From positions 66,405 to 130,404 of the forward strand of contig NZ_FNRL01000015.1 in NCBI RefSeq assembly GCF_900107795.1: DNA of 64,000 nucleotides, given 5' to 3'. Each line of letters starts with the position of its first letter. Within the stretch, counting starts at the first letter, position 1. Below, in pieces: positions 44,344 to 53,884 of the stretch. Both the position numbers and the translations under genes were made by a program. Source of the stretch: Chitinophaga terrae (ex Kim and Jung 2007) (GTDB lineage: Bacteria > Bacteroidota > Bacteroidia > Chitinophagales > Chitinophagaceae). The notes under the pieces are model-generated. The model did not search any database. It was not told the DNA's origin and worked only from the letters and a program-made list of their open reading frames with translations.

Positions 44344-45504
44344 CTAAAACAGCCAAACGCCGTTCATCATCGCCACACCGCAGGTTGTTTCAAACGCATT
44401 TACGTAGTTATCAGGGGTTCTGTGCCACCATTGGCCCCACATTAAACCATTGGAGTTACGGTAAGCCCAGGCTTCCGCTGCGTTGTAATTCAGCCAGGAA
44501 GCGTAAGTGCTCTGGTAATTATGTTGCTTAACAAATTTGCAGGCCCAACGGGCAAAAATGCCTTTAAAGCCCTGGCAGTCTTCATTGTCATATTCATCAG
44601 GCAATAAACCCTGTGCATTGCACATGCTGTTTTTCGTATAGTCCATCACTTTAACAGCTTTAGACTTATAGTCCTGGGAGGTATAGTAAGGATGCAGCAA
44701 GCTGCAGGCGCCTATAAATGTTCCCTGGGTATAAGTCCTTGGCCCTTCTGTGATCACGCCTGCGGCATTAATAGCGCCTTTTACTTCGCCTGTGCTGGTA
44801 TATACCTTGGTGATCATCCAGTCTAAGATCTGCTTAGCCTTGGTAAGATAACCCGCATCGCCGGTAGCCTGGTACAGGTATACCGCGCAGATGGCCGCCG
44901 GTGCATTTACACAAACATTCTTGGAAGTTTTGTCGGTTGTCCACCACAGGCCACCGCCAAGGTTAGTATCCCATGCACGGTTCCAGACCATATCAAAGTT
45001 ATTCTTCGCCATATCCTTCATTCCTCCATCATTTGTTAGCTGAAAAGCGCGGATGCACATCAATGCGCCCCAGATCACATCATCGTTATAGATGTTAGAC
45101 GACCACAACAAGCCCCAGTTATCGCGCATCCCATTATAGAGGTATACGATCTTGTTCAACAGGTCGGCGTCGTTGTTAATCGTATAGGCGTCGATGAGGG
45201 TTTCAATGGCTTCGGCCTGTTTCCAGAAATCCATTCTGCCTGTATGATTCACATCTGAATAACAATAGGCTTTAAAACTGGGGCCATAAGTGCCATACTG
45301 GTGATAGAATGCATTATTATAGCATTGCATCGCCAACAGGGCTTCAGATTTAACAGGTTGAACTGAATTGATGGTAACGGTACCGGCTTTGCCTGTTGCC
45401 AGGGCATCTTTGTCGGATAACATGCCTTTTTTCTGGCAGGCAGACATGAATAGGATAGTTGCAGCAACTAAAGTGCTGATTTTCAAAAACGTTGGAATTT
45501 TCAT
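44344..45504 (-). CDS. GH76 family alpha-1,6-mannanase-like lipoprotein
   Basis: 386 residues from the ATG at 45504; a longer frame starts with TTG. A lipoprotein signal ends ILFMSAC. The (alpha/alpha)6 barrel carries the GH76 catalytic Asp pair in NIYNDDVIWGAL, with WNRAWDTNLGGGLWW and QGTFIGACSLL as further family landmarks, and GVAMMNGVW at the end. GH76 enzymes cut the alpha-1,6-mannan backbone of fungal mannan. Together with the GH92 exo-mannosidase at 15169-17454 this suggests yeast or fungal mannan use, though the two genes are far apart. Confidence 0.92.
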   Translation of the reverse strand: MKIPTFLKISTLVAATILFMSACQKKGMLSDKDALATGKAGTVTINSVQPVKSEALLAMQCYNNAFYHQYGTYGPSFKAYCYSDVNHTGRMDFWKQAEAIETLIDAYTINNDADLLNKIVYLYNGMRDNWGLLWSSNIYNDDVIWGALMCIRAFQLTNDGGMKDMAKNNFDMVWNRAWDTNLGGGLWWTTDKTSKNVCVNAPAAICAVYLYQATGDAGYLTKAKQILDWMITKVYTSTGEVKGAINAAGVITEGPRTYTQGTFIGACSLLHPYYTSQDYKSKAVKVMDYTKNSMCNAQGLLPDEYDNEDCQGFKGIFARWACKFVKQHNYQSTYASWLNYNAAEAWAYRNSNGLMWGQWWHRTPDNYVNAFETTCGVAMMNGVWLF

Positions 45505-45613
45505 GCTCAAGTTTTTAATTGTGGAATGAGGGTTAATATCTAGATAAGGACAGGAGAAGGAGAGGGAACTACTTACAATGTTTCAAAAAAATGTACGGTT
45601 AACAGTTAAATCC

Positions 45614-45645
45614 GGCCGGAATCTTTATGGGCAAAGGTTCCGGCC
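45614..45645 (-). terminator. Hairpin downstream of the TlpA-like gene
   Basis: GGCCGGAA (45614-45621) and TTCCGGCC (45638-45645), with a further CTTT/AAAG pair inside. It starts 5 bp after the stop of the thioredoxin-like gene on the minus strand. The T-run is weak. Confidence 0.55.
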
Positions 45646-45650
45646 ATTTA

Positions 45651-47189
45651 CTAGATGACCAGGCCGGAGATCTGGCGGCTTAAATGGACAGAATCGCTGG
45701 GCCTGGCGGCATCGTTGTTTATGATAGTTCCGTTTTTATCTATGATCAAATAGCGGGGGATGCTCATTATATTGTCTTTCCCCAAAGTGCGTGAGAGATC
45801 TTTGCGCAATTCATCAGCTGCCCTGACATGCAGGCCTGATAGTTTAAAATATTTGATAAGATTTTTCCAGTCATCATCTCTTCTTTCGTCATCAATCGAC
45901 AGGTATAACAACCTCACATTCCTGTTCTTCAATAATCGTTGTAAAGATGCATTATACCTGAATTCTTCTTTGCAGGGCACACAGTAGGTAGACCAGATAT
46001 CTACATAATAAGCATTTCCTTTTAAGGCCGTTAGCAATTGCGATACAGAAGTAATATTTTCAGCGCCCGGCCAAAATAGCTGATCAGGCGAAAAATTCTG
46101 TTCCTTCGATTGGAGATAGGCAACTATAAGGTCTGTCCCTTCTTTAAGGAATGGCATGTAGGCGCTGTGAGGATACTCCCGTTCAAATTTATGAAAGATA
46201 TCTACCAGGCCCTGGTCATACCGTTGTCCAAAATTCGACTGCAGGTATAACGCTTTCAGGTATTCCGCGGTAGTAGTATTAAAAAGGCTGTCTATCAACT
46301 TGTAATTTGCTAAATGTTCCAGGTCGCCGGCTGTAAATTTATCACCGTTTTGAGCAGTCTTTATTTGATTGGCAACTGCTGCTCTCTCATTCAAAAATTC
46401 TCCTTTATAAAGCCTGAAATATGAGTCTGCATAATAAGCAAAGTATCGTGATCCAGGGGCTTTGTCCATGTTCAACGGCATTTTTTCGAACGCTCTTTTC
46501 CATGTGCCGGCATACTCCTTTTTAAAGGCAGTATCTTTACCCTTATGCAGTTTAGCCCATCTTGCATCCAGGAATTTGCTTTGAAAGGCATCGGCCAGGC
46601 TGGCGGCATAGTAATAATTGATATCCATGGCCGCAAAAGTGGCGTAGGCCGCGGTGATCTTATTACCGGCCAGCAATGCGTTTAATTCCCTTATCTCCTT
46701 TTCTTTAAGCGTTTCGATCTTTTGTTCAATCGCTGCGGCGGAGGTATCGTTTCTATATGGGTTCTGCACATCACCTAATTCATTTCTTTTTAAAGACCTG
46801 AAAAAAGAATGGCCGGCAGCATTATCCCCCTTGAATTCGAATTGCCCCAATGTAGCCTGATCTGGCTTTATATTTAACGTTATCTCATCTCCGCTGGCTA
46901 CCAATAACCTGGTATAAAAATTATCTGACCTGATAATAAGCAATCCACATTCTGCCGGCGACAGTTCAATCGCACATTCATTTGAAGTATTCAGATGGTA
47001 AATCTTTTTATTGGCAAGATAATTTGTTCGGTTTACCGGTATTAATACAGTGATCTCTTTGTTCCCGGGGTTCTCAACGTGCAGGTGAATTAGCGCAGCA
47101 GCATGCTTGCTTCCGCGGGATTTTCTGACAAGAATAAAAGAGGTTATTAAAACAGCCAGAAACAGGATAAAAACAAGCACTCGTTTCAT
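45651..47189 (-). CDS. TlpA-like thioredoxin-fold protein with large N-terminal domain
   Basis: 512 residues. A single N-terminal membrane helix (5-22) anchors it facing the periplasm. Residues 35-130 form a DUF4369-like beta domain, a helical region follows, and the last 150 residues are a thioredoxin fold with the active-site CVPC in DIWSTYCVPCKEEF and the cis-Pro segment MSIPRYLIIDKNG. These proteins reduce or isomerise disulfides of exported proteins in Bacteroidota. It is divergent from the lipoprotein gene at 47294. Confidence 0.85.
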   Translation of the reverse strand: MKRVLVFILFLAVLITSFILVRKSRGSKHAAALIHLHVENPGNKEITVLIPVNRTNYLANKKIYHLNTSNECAIELSPAECGLLIIRSDNFYTRLLVASGDEITLNIKPDQATLGQFEFKGDNAAGHSFFRSLKRNELGDVQNPYRNDTSAAAIEQKIETLKEKEIRELNALLAGNKITAAYATFAAMDINYYYAASLADAFQSKFLDARWAKLHKGKDTAFKKEYAGTWKRAFEKMPLNMDKAPGSRYFAYYADSYFRLYKGEFLNERAAVANQIKTAQNGDKFTAGDLEHLANYKLIDSLFNTTTAEYLKALYLQSNFGQRYDQGLVDIFHKFEREYPHSAYMPFLKEGTDLIVAYLQSKEQNFSPDQLFWPGAENITSVSQLLTALKGNAYYVDIWSTYCVPCKEEFRYNASLQRLLKNRNVRLLYLSIDDERRDDDWKNLIKYFKLSGLHVRAADELRKDLSRTLGKDNIMSIPRYLIIDKNGTIINNDAARPSDSVHLSRQISGLVI

Positions 47190-47293
47190 AGACGTGGATT
47201 TACAATTTAGTTCCCATTCTTCCGTTATACAATATACATTTTATTCCTAAGACTCAATTTTCCCTATTTTCAATCCAGAAAACAATTTCCCCG

Positions 47294-48115
47294 ATGAAAC
47301 CTCTTATATTTCCCCTATACCTGCTCCTTGCGCTGTTTCTCTTAACCGGCTGCCAGCAGTCCCATAGGCAGGGAATCATTGCTTTGGAGACAGATAAAAA
47401 AAAGGGAAATGATACCACTGCTTTTAGTGAGCAGGAAATCTATTTAAGGAGTAAAAAACACCTGGACAGTGTTTTTAATGCAAACCAGGAAACAGAGACT
47501 TTTTCTTTAAACCTAATAAATGGCGCGGTTCATATAGGCCATCTTTTTACCCCAACGGCCAAAGATGCCGTTTTGGGTTATTATGAAAATGATAGCGTAC
47601 TAAATGTTATTGTATTGAGAAGATCATTTGGGCGATGGGACACTTTAATGAAGGAGCGTATCTGTCCTGCCAGGCAAGGCGCCCTGTTTATGGACGATGC
47701 TTATACGTTTTCCGATTGGAATGGCGACGGTATTCCTGATCTTAAAGTTATAAAGGACCAATGGGAGATGCATACAGGGGAAATATCCGACCTTTGGACC
47801 TATCAGGATAACCGGTTCATCAAGGTTAAAGGCTTCGATAAAATTATCAGCGCTCAATACGATAAAAAGACAAGGTTGATCTACTCTTATATGAGCACGG
47901 GCTGTGCAGATATGTCTATGTACTTTGGCGTATTCAAAATTACAGGGAGTGAAGCAAGGCCTGTCAAACAACTGAACTGTGACTGTTGCAACGGCGATAG
48001 TTGTACTATTACCATAAACGGGCTGCAGCCATACAACGTGCCGATAGGCCAGGCATATAAACATGTGCCTGCTTATTTTGCGGAAGGCGTGAAAGAAAAA
48101 TGTCTGATGAAGTAA
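47294..48115 (+). CDS. Lipoprotein of unknown function with an FG-GAP-like Ca2+ loop
   Basis: 273 residues with a lipoprotein signal ending LFLLTGC. The only motif I can name is DWNGDGIPDLKV near residue 140, a calcium-binding loop of the dockerin/FG-GAP type. The C-terminal third has the cysteine-rich NCDCCNGDSC cluster, which may be disulfide-bonded or metal-binding. It is divergent from the TlpA-like gene, so the thiol-active protein and this cysteine-rich lipoprotein may share a promoter region; a functional link is inference. Confidence 0.75.
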   Translation: MKPLIFPLYLLLALFLLTGCQQSHRQGIIALETDKKKGNDTTAFSEQEIYLRSKKHLDSVFNANQETETFSLNLINGAVHIGHLFTPTAKDAVLGYYENDSVLNVIVLRRSFGRWDTLMKERICPARQGALFMDDAYTFSDWNGDGIPDLKVIKDQWEMHTGEISDLWTYQDNRFIKVKGFDKIISAQYDKKTRLIYSYMSTGCADMSMYFGVFKITGSEARPVKQLNCDCCNGDSCTITINGLQPYNVPIGQAYKHVPAYFAEGVKEKCLMK

Positions 48116-48203
48116 AGTTGGCCTGAGTTTTCGTGAGGCGATATGCGTTAGTATTCAAACGAAATAAGCAAACTTTTCAGGCATTTAAAGGGTTATAGTA
48201 GTC

Positions 48204-49874
48204 ATGATACCAAAGTTTACAACCGCGGAAAAAGCAGTACATGACCCGGGCGACAGAAGACTGGTAATACTACCGGCCGCCAGGGTGTATTGGATCGTTG
48301 CAGCGCTTATCCTGGCAACAGTTGGCGTTGCCTGGGTACAGTACCTGGCGTATGGATTGCCGGAAGATCCTTCGCATAAACTTACACCTCCCGGACCCGG
48401 CGACCCTGCCGGGTTCCCGCTGCTGATCCGTTTTACTCACTGGATCAATTTCTTTATGCTTATCCTGCTTGTCCGCAGCGGGCTATCCATTCTTATGGAT
48501 CATCCGCGGCTCTATTGGAATAATTCATGCCAGCCAGGCAGCGAATGGTTGAAACTTACCCCGGTAAAAGTCCCTAAGGATAAAATATGGACGGCGAAGG
48601 ACGATGCCCGGTATATTAGCCCGGCGCTGGGATTGCCCGGCTACCGGCATACCGTTGGGATTGCCCGTTGCTGGCATTTCCTGCATGTGCCGTTCTTTTT
48701 ACTGAATGGGCTGGTATTTGTTTCATTCTTATTCTTTACCGATCAGTGGAAGCGGCTGGTGCCGGGTTCCTGGGAAATTATACCCGATGCATGGAAGGTT
48801 TTCGTGTATTACAGTACGTTACATATGCCGGCAGAGCCTAATGGTTTCTATCATTACAATGCCTTGCAGCAACTTTCTTACTTTGGGGCGGTTTTTATTT
48901 TGCCGCCGCTGGCAATGCTTTCGGGGTTATCGATGTCGCCGGCTTTGGAGAACAGGTTTCACTGGTTGCCTAAGATCTTTGGTAACCGGCAAGGTGCGAG
49001 GTCAGCACACTTTTTAGTGATGTTCGCCTATCTGATCTTTATAGTGATCCATGTTGGCATGGTAGCCGCTACCGGCCTTTTAAGGAACATGAATCATATT
49101 ACCCTGGGCACAGATGAAGCGCATGATCCAACGGGCTTGTATATTGTAATAGGGTTGATTGCATTCCTGGTTATCACCTGCGTAGCAGCGCACTGGATCT
49201 CATGGAGGCATCCGCGGACGTTGCAAAAAGCAGAAGCATGGCTGAATGGCACCTTATGGCGGCTCTCCATCAATAATCTGAATCCCCGTTCTTATTTCAC
49301 CAAAGAAGATATTACACCTTATTTCTGGCCTAATGGCAAACTTCCACAGTCGGAAGACTGGAAACGGCTGGCAGAAAATAATTTTGCAGATTATAAACTG
49401 AAAGTGGGCGGGTTGGTAGATAATCCTGTTGAGCTATCCCTGCAGGAATTAAAAAACCTGGCGGTTGAGGAAACGATCACTATGCATCACTGCATACAGG
49501 GATGGTCTGGTATTGCACAATGGAGTGGCATCCCTCTTAAAGCTATTATTGATATAGTAAAGCCTCATCCGGAGGTTACCACAGTTGTTTTTTATTCATT
49601 TGGAGAAGGATTGTATGGCGGTGTATACTACGATACCCATACGCTGGATAACTGCATGAAGCCGGCTTCCATTCTTGCGTGGGAAATGAATTATGAGCCT
49701 TTACCACAGGTTTACGGCGCCCCGTTGCGATTGCGTGTAGAGAACCAGTTAGGGTATAAGATGGTAAAATGGATCAGGTCTATTGAGTTTGTTGCCAGCC
49801 ATACGGAAGTAGGGAAAGGGTATGGAGGAAAGAATGAGGATGATGAGTATTTTGATTTGATTGCGAATACGTGA
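48204..49874 (+). CDS. Fusion of cytochrome b561-like membrane domain and sulfite-oxidase-type molybdopterin domain
   Basis: 556 residues. The first 340 residues have about five membrane helices with paired histidines in RFTHWINFFM, RCWHFLHVPFF and IVIHVGMVAAT, a di-haem cytochrome b561-like domain. The rest is an oxidoreductase molybdopterin-binding domain with the Moco-ligand Cys in TMHHCIQGWSGIAQW, and YDTHTLDNCMKPAS and PLRLRVENQLGYK further on. In E. coli the analogous MsrP/MsrQ system is two proteins that repair oxidised methionine; here both functions lie in one chain. The reaction is not proven by sequence. Confidence 0.85.
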   Translation: MIPKFTTAEKAVHDPGDRRLVILPAARVYWIVAALILATVGVAWVQYLAYGLPEDPSHKLTPPGPGDPAGFPLLIRFTHWINFFMLILLVRSGLSILMDHPRLYWNNSCQPGSEWLKLTPVKVPKDKIWTAKDDARYISPALGLPGYRHTVGIARCWHFLHVPFFLLNGLVFVSFLFFTDQWKRLVPGSWEIIPDAWKVFVYYSTLHMPAEPNGFYHYNALQQLSYFGAVFILPPLAMLSGLSMSPALENRFHWLPKIFGNRQGARSAHFLVMFAYLIFIVIHVGMVAATGLLRNMNHITLGTDEAHDPTGLYIVIGLIAFLVITCVAAHWISWRHPRTLQKAEAWLNGTLWRLSINNLNPRSYFTKEDITPYFWPNGKLPQSEDWKRLAENNFADYKLKVGGLVDNPVELSLQELKNLAVEETITMHHCIQGWSGIAQWSGIPLKAIIDIVKPHPEVTTVVFYSFGEGLYGGVYYDTHTLDNCMKPASILAWEMNYEPLPQVYGAPLRLRVENQLGYKMVKWIRSIEFVASHTEVGKGYGGKNEDDEYFDLIANT

Positions 49875-49920
49875 TATTGTTTTATGGTGAAAAAGACAGG
49901 AAAATAAATCTTTTATGCCC

Positions 49921-50281
49921 TTAAGTTGTCTTTAACTTTTCTACCAAGTTTTTGAAATATTGGGAGCTCCATATATCAAGTACCGAAGTGTCGGGAATAA
50001 ACCTTACAATATCGTCCCGGACTCTGTCAAAGGACACTGTATCAATTTTTTTTCTCAATAAATCGATCAATTGATTCAAGCAGGGAAAAGTCCAGGTCTT
50101 CAGAGAATCTGTTTAAACCATAGAATATCCTAATGGCCGTGCCTCCATAGAAGGCAGCTCTTTCAAAGAAACCAGTTCTTTGCAAACCTGCCAGGGCTAC
50201 TTCCTGCATAATCTCCTGCAATGCGGATTCGGCTTGATCTTTATCTTGGGGATTATATTCCTGAATCCATTCTTTGATCAT
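49921..50281 (-). pseudogene. AbiEii nucleotidyltransferase toxin, internally deleted and frameshifted
   Basis: The N-terminal 70 residues are a normal AbiEii start: helical lead, then the nucleotidyltransferase motif YGGTAIRIFYGLNRFSEDLDFSL. The frame stops after 79 residues at an A8 run (50046-50053). One frame over, the DNA continues to a TAA at 49921 and encodes the typical AbiEii C-terminus (KIDTVSFDRVRDDIVRFIPD, then IWSSQYFKNLVEKL). Even with the frame repaired the protein would be about 120 residues instead of 250-300, so the middle has been deleted. The start overlaps the antitoxin stop as ATGA, the normal abiE operon layout. Confidence 0.85.
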
Positions 50282-50916
50282 AGATTCTTTATTGTTTTTA
50301 CTAGCATAGATAAACTTTCTTTCTTAGGAGCATCTTTAACCCAGGAAGTAATTGCCGCCAAGTCAAGCTCCTGTAATTTAGTTTCATCGATTCTTAGATC
50401 ATCGATTAAATACTCCGCTGTTTGCCTGGAGCTTCGTAAAATAATACCCGCTGTTGTAACTATCTTATCACACAGCGCTTTTTCTGGTGAGGCGATCAAA
50501 ACAACCTGTTTTGGAGTTAATTGGACGCTTTTTATGCCAAAAGAGTAATAGGGTAGTGGTGCGTTGATATAACTAAATCTACCCATTGGGGTTTTATAAA
50601 TCTTCGATGTTTTGGTAGTAAGAGAACTGATTTCGAATACCCGTTCAGGAATTAGCCTCCAGTGAGAAAGTGCTGTTTCCATGGATACATAGCTCGGTCC
50701 ACGCAGGTGGTTTGCAACAAGAAAAGGTTCGGGTCTGGCAATGTTGGTTTTAGGACCAGCTACATAAAGCCCTCTTCTTATACTTGTCAGTTCGCCCTTT
50801 TTTACCAATTCATTTATTTTATCGTTAGGGCGCTTGTAAGTCCTTAACAAATCCATCATAATTTGCCTCGTGAGTGGTTCTTCTGCGTACTCTTGCACCG
50901 CATCCCTGAATGTCAT
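50278..50916 (-). CDS. AbiEi-type antitoxin (type IV toxin-antitoxin), transcriptional autorepressor
   Basis: 212 residues. An N-terminal winged helix (about 10-60, with KRPNDKINELVKKGELTSIRRGLYVAG shortened in quoting) is followed by the AbiEi C-terminal domain with SYVSMETALSHWRLIPE and ASPEKALCDKI. AbiEi represses its own promoter by binding paired inverted repeats, and two such repeats are present upstream. The gene looks intact although its toxin is broken. Confidence 0.9.
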   Translation of the reverse strand: MTFRDAVQEYAEEPLTRQIMMDLLRTYKRPNDKINELVKKGELTSIRRGLYVAGPKTNIARPEPFLVANHLRGPSYVSMETALSHWRLIPERVFEISSLTTKTSKIYKTPMGRFSYINAPLPYYSFGIKSVQLTPKQVVLIASPEKALCDKIVTTAGIILRSSRQTAEYLIDDLRIDETKLQELDLAAITSWVKDAPKKESLSMLVKTIKNL

Positions 50917-50940
50917 TTCTGATAATTTTTTGGTACAAAA

Positions 50941-51022
50941 AATCGGAATTTTTCCGATTATATACCTAAAAAATCACAGCAACATGTAAAAAAAATCCTA
51001 GATAATCGGATAAAAACCGATT
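50941..51022. promoter_or_regulatory. Twin palindromes, probable AbiEi operators
   Basis: Two 19-bp inverted repeats with identical arms AATCGG/CCGATT, at 50941-50959 and 51004-51022, centre to centre 63 bp, six helical turns. The first lies 25 bp upstream of the antitoxin start. Paired inverted repeats bound cooperatively by AbiEi are the established way abiE operons are controlled. Confidence 0.8.
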
Positions 51023-51174
51023 TAGGCATCAAAATTTATCAATAAAACTTCCCTACCTCAACAAATCCGGACAGCGACCGTCCGAATACGGACGCCTCTT
51101 TCCCGCAGACGACACGAAATCGCCCGATTACCGGCCTTTTGTTAATATGGCAACGTTGTTGTGAAAACTCTAAC

Positions 51175-53556
51175 ATGCTGAAAAATTACTTTAAGATCGC
51201 TTTAAGGAACTTGAAGCGCAGTAAAGCCAATACGGCTATTAACGTGTTGGGACTAAGCATGGGAATTGCCTGTGCTATTCTTATTTTCACGCTTATCAAA
51301 TTCCATTTGAGCTTTGACTCCTTTCACCCTGAAAAAAATCGTATCTACCGCATTGTTACAGAAGATCACCTGGAGCAGATCACCTACAGCCCTGGTATTC
51401 CATCCGCTGTTGGCAATACTTTCAGGCGTGAATATCCTTTCTTTGAAAAAACAGCAATGGTATATGTCAGGAAAAAAAGGCAAATCTCTCTTCCTTACAG
51501 AACCGGGGATAACAAATTCCAGGAAGAAGAAGGGGTAGCTTTTGCAGAACCCGATTTCTTCAAGATTTTTAATTTTCCGTTAATAACCGGCGATAGAAAT
51601 AATATCCTCTCGGAGCCCAATACAGCAATTGTAACTAACAGGATTGCCCGGAAGTATTTTGGCAATGAGAACCCAATAGGCAAAACGATCCGGCTGGATA
51701 ATAAGCTCGATTTCCAGATCACCGGCATTTTACAAGACATCCCCAAGAATACCGACAGACGGCAGGAAATCTATCTATCTTATAAAAACCTGAAAGACCA
51801 TAATCCGTGGGTTGCACAGGAAAATTGGTTAGGCTATGCACATGAACAGCAATGTTTTGTAGTTCTAAAGCAAGGTGTTTTAGCTTCCACTGTCAACAAA
51901 GCCTTTCCTGAATTTACGAACAGGCATTACCAGGGCGACTATCAAAAAGAATGGCAATTCAGGTTGCAACCATTATCGGATATTCATTCCGATATCAATT
52001 TCGATGGTGTAATGCCGAAGAAAGATATCTGGGCGCTGTCTCTGATCGCAATATTTATCATCATAACAGCATCCTTCAACTTCATTAACATGGCTACGGC
52101 CCAGGCGCTAAGCCGATCCAAGGAAATCGGCATCCGGAAGGCGCTGGGCAGCTTACGTTACCAGGTGTTCTGGCAATTTGTTGCCGAAACAGCGCTTGTG
52201 GTTTTTTCTTCTACCTGCCTTGCCTTTATATTGATAATTTTAAGCTTACCGTTTGTAAGCAATTTATCGGGCATTCCCTTCAATATCAGTTTCCTTTATG
52301 ATCGTTCCGTTTTACTGTTCCTGGCAGCATTGACAATTCTCATAACCTTTATATCGGGTACCTATCCAGGTCTTATATTAGCCGGATTCCAGCCCGTGTT
52401 GGCTTTAAAAGGGAAGCTCTCGTTAAAGCATGTAGGAGGAATAAAATTAAGAAAGGGGTTGGTAACTATGCAATTGGCCATTTCACAACTATTGATAATC
52501 GGCACGCTTGTCATTATCCGGCAGATGGAGTTTACAAGGAAAACTGACCTTGGTTTCACCAAAGATGCCGTAGTTATGCTTCCGCTTCCGGCCAAAGAAC
52601 AAACAAAACTAAGCGCCCTTCGCTCTGAATTGACTGCCTTACCGGGCGTAAAGACCATCAGTTTTTGTAACCAGGTTCCAGCCAGCGAACAAAACAATAA
52701 TTTCGAAATTGTATATGCAGGCAGAACGCAGAAAGAAAATTACGACGTAATATTCAAGGCGGCAGACGATCAGTATCTCTCTTTATTTGGGCTTAGGCTC
52801 GTAGCCGGACGAAATATCTACCCATCGGATACTATCCGCGAGTATCTTGTCAATGAAACATTGATAAAAAGGCTGGGAATTTCCAAGGAAGATGCTATCG
52901 GGAAAAATATAACCGTCAATGATCAGAAGGGCTCGATAACCGGAGTGGTAAAAGACTTCCATAACCAATCGCTTCATGCGGCGATTGACCCGCTGTGCAT
53001 TACTACTGCAGTTAATTATTACTCAACCTGTGCGATTAAGGTGAGCACCCAAAACCTGAAAACAACGCTCGCCGGAATTCAAAAGTCCTGGACAACAGTA
53101 TTCCCGGAAAATATATACCAACATGAATTTCTTGATCAACGGATCGCTCACTTTTACGAGCAGGATAATAAAACGCTTCAACTGATCCAGCTTTTTACAA
53201 CAATAACAATAATAATCTCCTGCCTTGGATTGTATGGGCTGGTAGCTTTTGTTGCGTCTCAGAAAACTAAAGAAGTCGGTATCCGGAAGGTATTAGGTGC
53301 AAGCATACAAAGCATTATCTGGATTTTTGGGAAAGAGTTTACCCAGTTATTGTTGATCGCTTTCATATTTGCAGCGCCCCTGGCCTGGCTTATTATGAAC
53401 AATTGGCTGCAAAACTTTGCATACCGGATCGAAATAGGAGTGCAGATATTTATCTATGCCATCCTGTCAAGCTTCTGTGTGGTAATAATAACTGTCGGGT
53501 ACAAGGCAGTAAAAGCCACGCTAGTGAACCCGGTTAAAAGTTTAAGGTCAGAATAA
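51175..53556 (+). CDS. MacB/FtsX-type ABC transporter permease
   Basis: 793 residues from the ATG at 51175 (MLKNYFKIALRNLKRSK), the universal start of this Bacteroidota family; the 36-bp longer frame is less likely. Two repeats each contain a MacB-like periplasmic domain and a four-helix FtsX block, seen from KEIGIRKALGSLRYQVFW and KEVGIRKVLGASIQSII. Such permeases work with a separate ATPase in export, lipoprotein release or peptide defence; no ATPase gene is adjacent. A CGTCCG/CGGACG hairpin is present upstream at 51077-51092. Confidence 0.92.
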   Translation: MLKNYFKIALRNLKRSKANTAINVLGLSMGIACAILIFTLIKFHLSFDSFHPEKNRIYRIVTEDHLEQITYSPGIPSAVGNTFRREYPFFEKTAMVYVRKKRQISLPYRTGDNKFQEEEGVAFAEPDFFKIFNFPLITGDRNNILSEPNTAIVTNRIARKYFGNENPIGKTIRLDNKLDFQITGILQDIPKNTDRRQEIYLSYKNLKDHNPWVAQENWLGYAHEQQCFVVLKQGVLASTVNKAFPEFTNRHYQGDYQKEWQFRLQPLSDIHSDINFDGVMPKKDIWALSLIAIFIIITASFNFINMATAQALSRSKEIGIRKALGSLRYQVFWQFVAETALVVFSSTCLAFILIILSLPFVSNLSGIPFNISFLYDRSVLLFLAALTILITFISGTYPGLILAGFQPVLALKGKLSLKHVGGIKLRKGLVTMQLAISQLLIIGTLVIIRQMEFTRKTDLGFTKDAVVMLPLPAKEQTKLSALRSELTALPGVKTISFCNQVPASEQNNNFEIVYAGRTQKENYDVIFKAADDQYLSLFGLRLVAGRNIYPSDTIREYLVNETLIKRLGISKEDAIGKNITVNDQKGSITGVVKDFHNQSLHAAIDPLCITTAVNYYSTCAIKVSTQNLKTTLAGIQKSWTTVFPENIYQHEFLDQRIAHFYEQDNKTLQLIQLFTTITIIISCLGLYGLVAFVASQKTKEVGIRKVLGASIQSIIWIFGKEFTQLLLIAFIFAAPLAWLIMNNWLQNFAYRIEIGVQIFIYAILSSFCVVIITVGYKAVKATLVNPVKSLRSE

Positions 53557-53587
53557 CCGGGAAAATGATTACAAACGCTATATAGCC

Positions 53588-53636
53588 AGCCTTAGCAGCA
53601 TCCTGGTTATTAACTAACCTGATGGCGCTAAGGCTG
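53588..53636. terminator. Long hairpin between convergent genes
   Basis: AGCCTTAGC pairs with GCTAAGGCT across an 18-nt loop, with an inner ATC/GAT pairing. It lies between the permease stop and the esterase remnant, consistent with a bidirectional terminator; no T-run. Confidence 0.45.
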
Positions 53637-53641
53637 CCGGG

Positions 53642-53884
53642 TTAATTTTTGAACAACCGCTGTGCAAACCGGTACAAATTATTATCCCATTCAATATTAT
53701 CATGAGCATGGCTGTCGACACTCCAAACATGAGGAATATCCTTTTCCGCCAGGTACAGGTGAACTTTTTCGCTAACGCGCCAAAGCCCGTCTTTATTCCC
53801 GCATGCTATCCATAGCAGTTTGAGTTTTTCCTTGGTTGCTTTAATCTCCGGAACCAATTCGGTAGTATACATGCCGCCAAACTA
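53642..53884 (-). pseudogene. C-terminal remnant of an esterase-family alpha/beta hydrolase
   Basis: About 80 codons. LWIACGNKDGLWRVSEKVHLYLAEKDIPHVWSVDSHAHDNIEWDNNL, quoted in parts, is the usual C-terminus of enterochelin-esterase/feruloyl-esterase-like proteins, with the catalytic His in the HAHD segment. The frame closes with a TAG just upstream of FGG at about 53885, exactly where sequence of the neighbouring dehydrogenase begins on the other strand. The first roughly three quarters of the gene, including the nucleophile, are missing. Confidence 0.8.
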
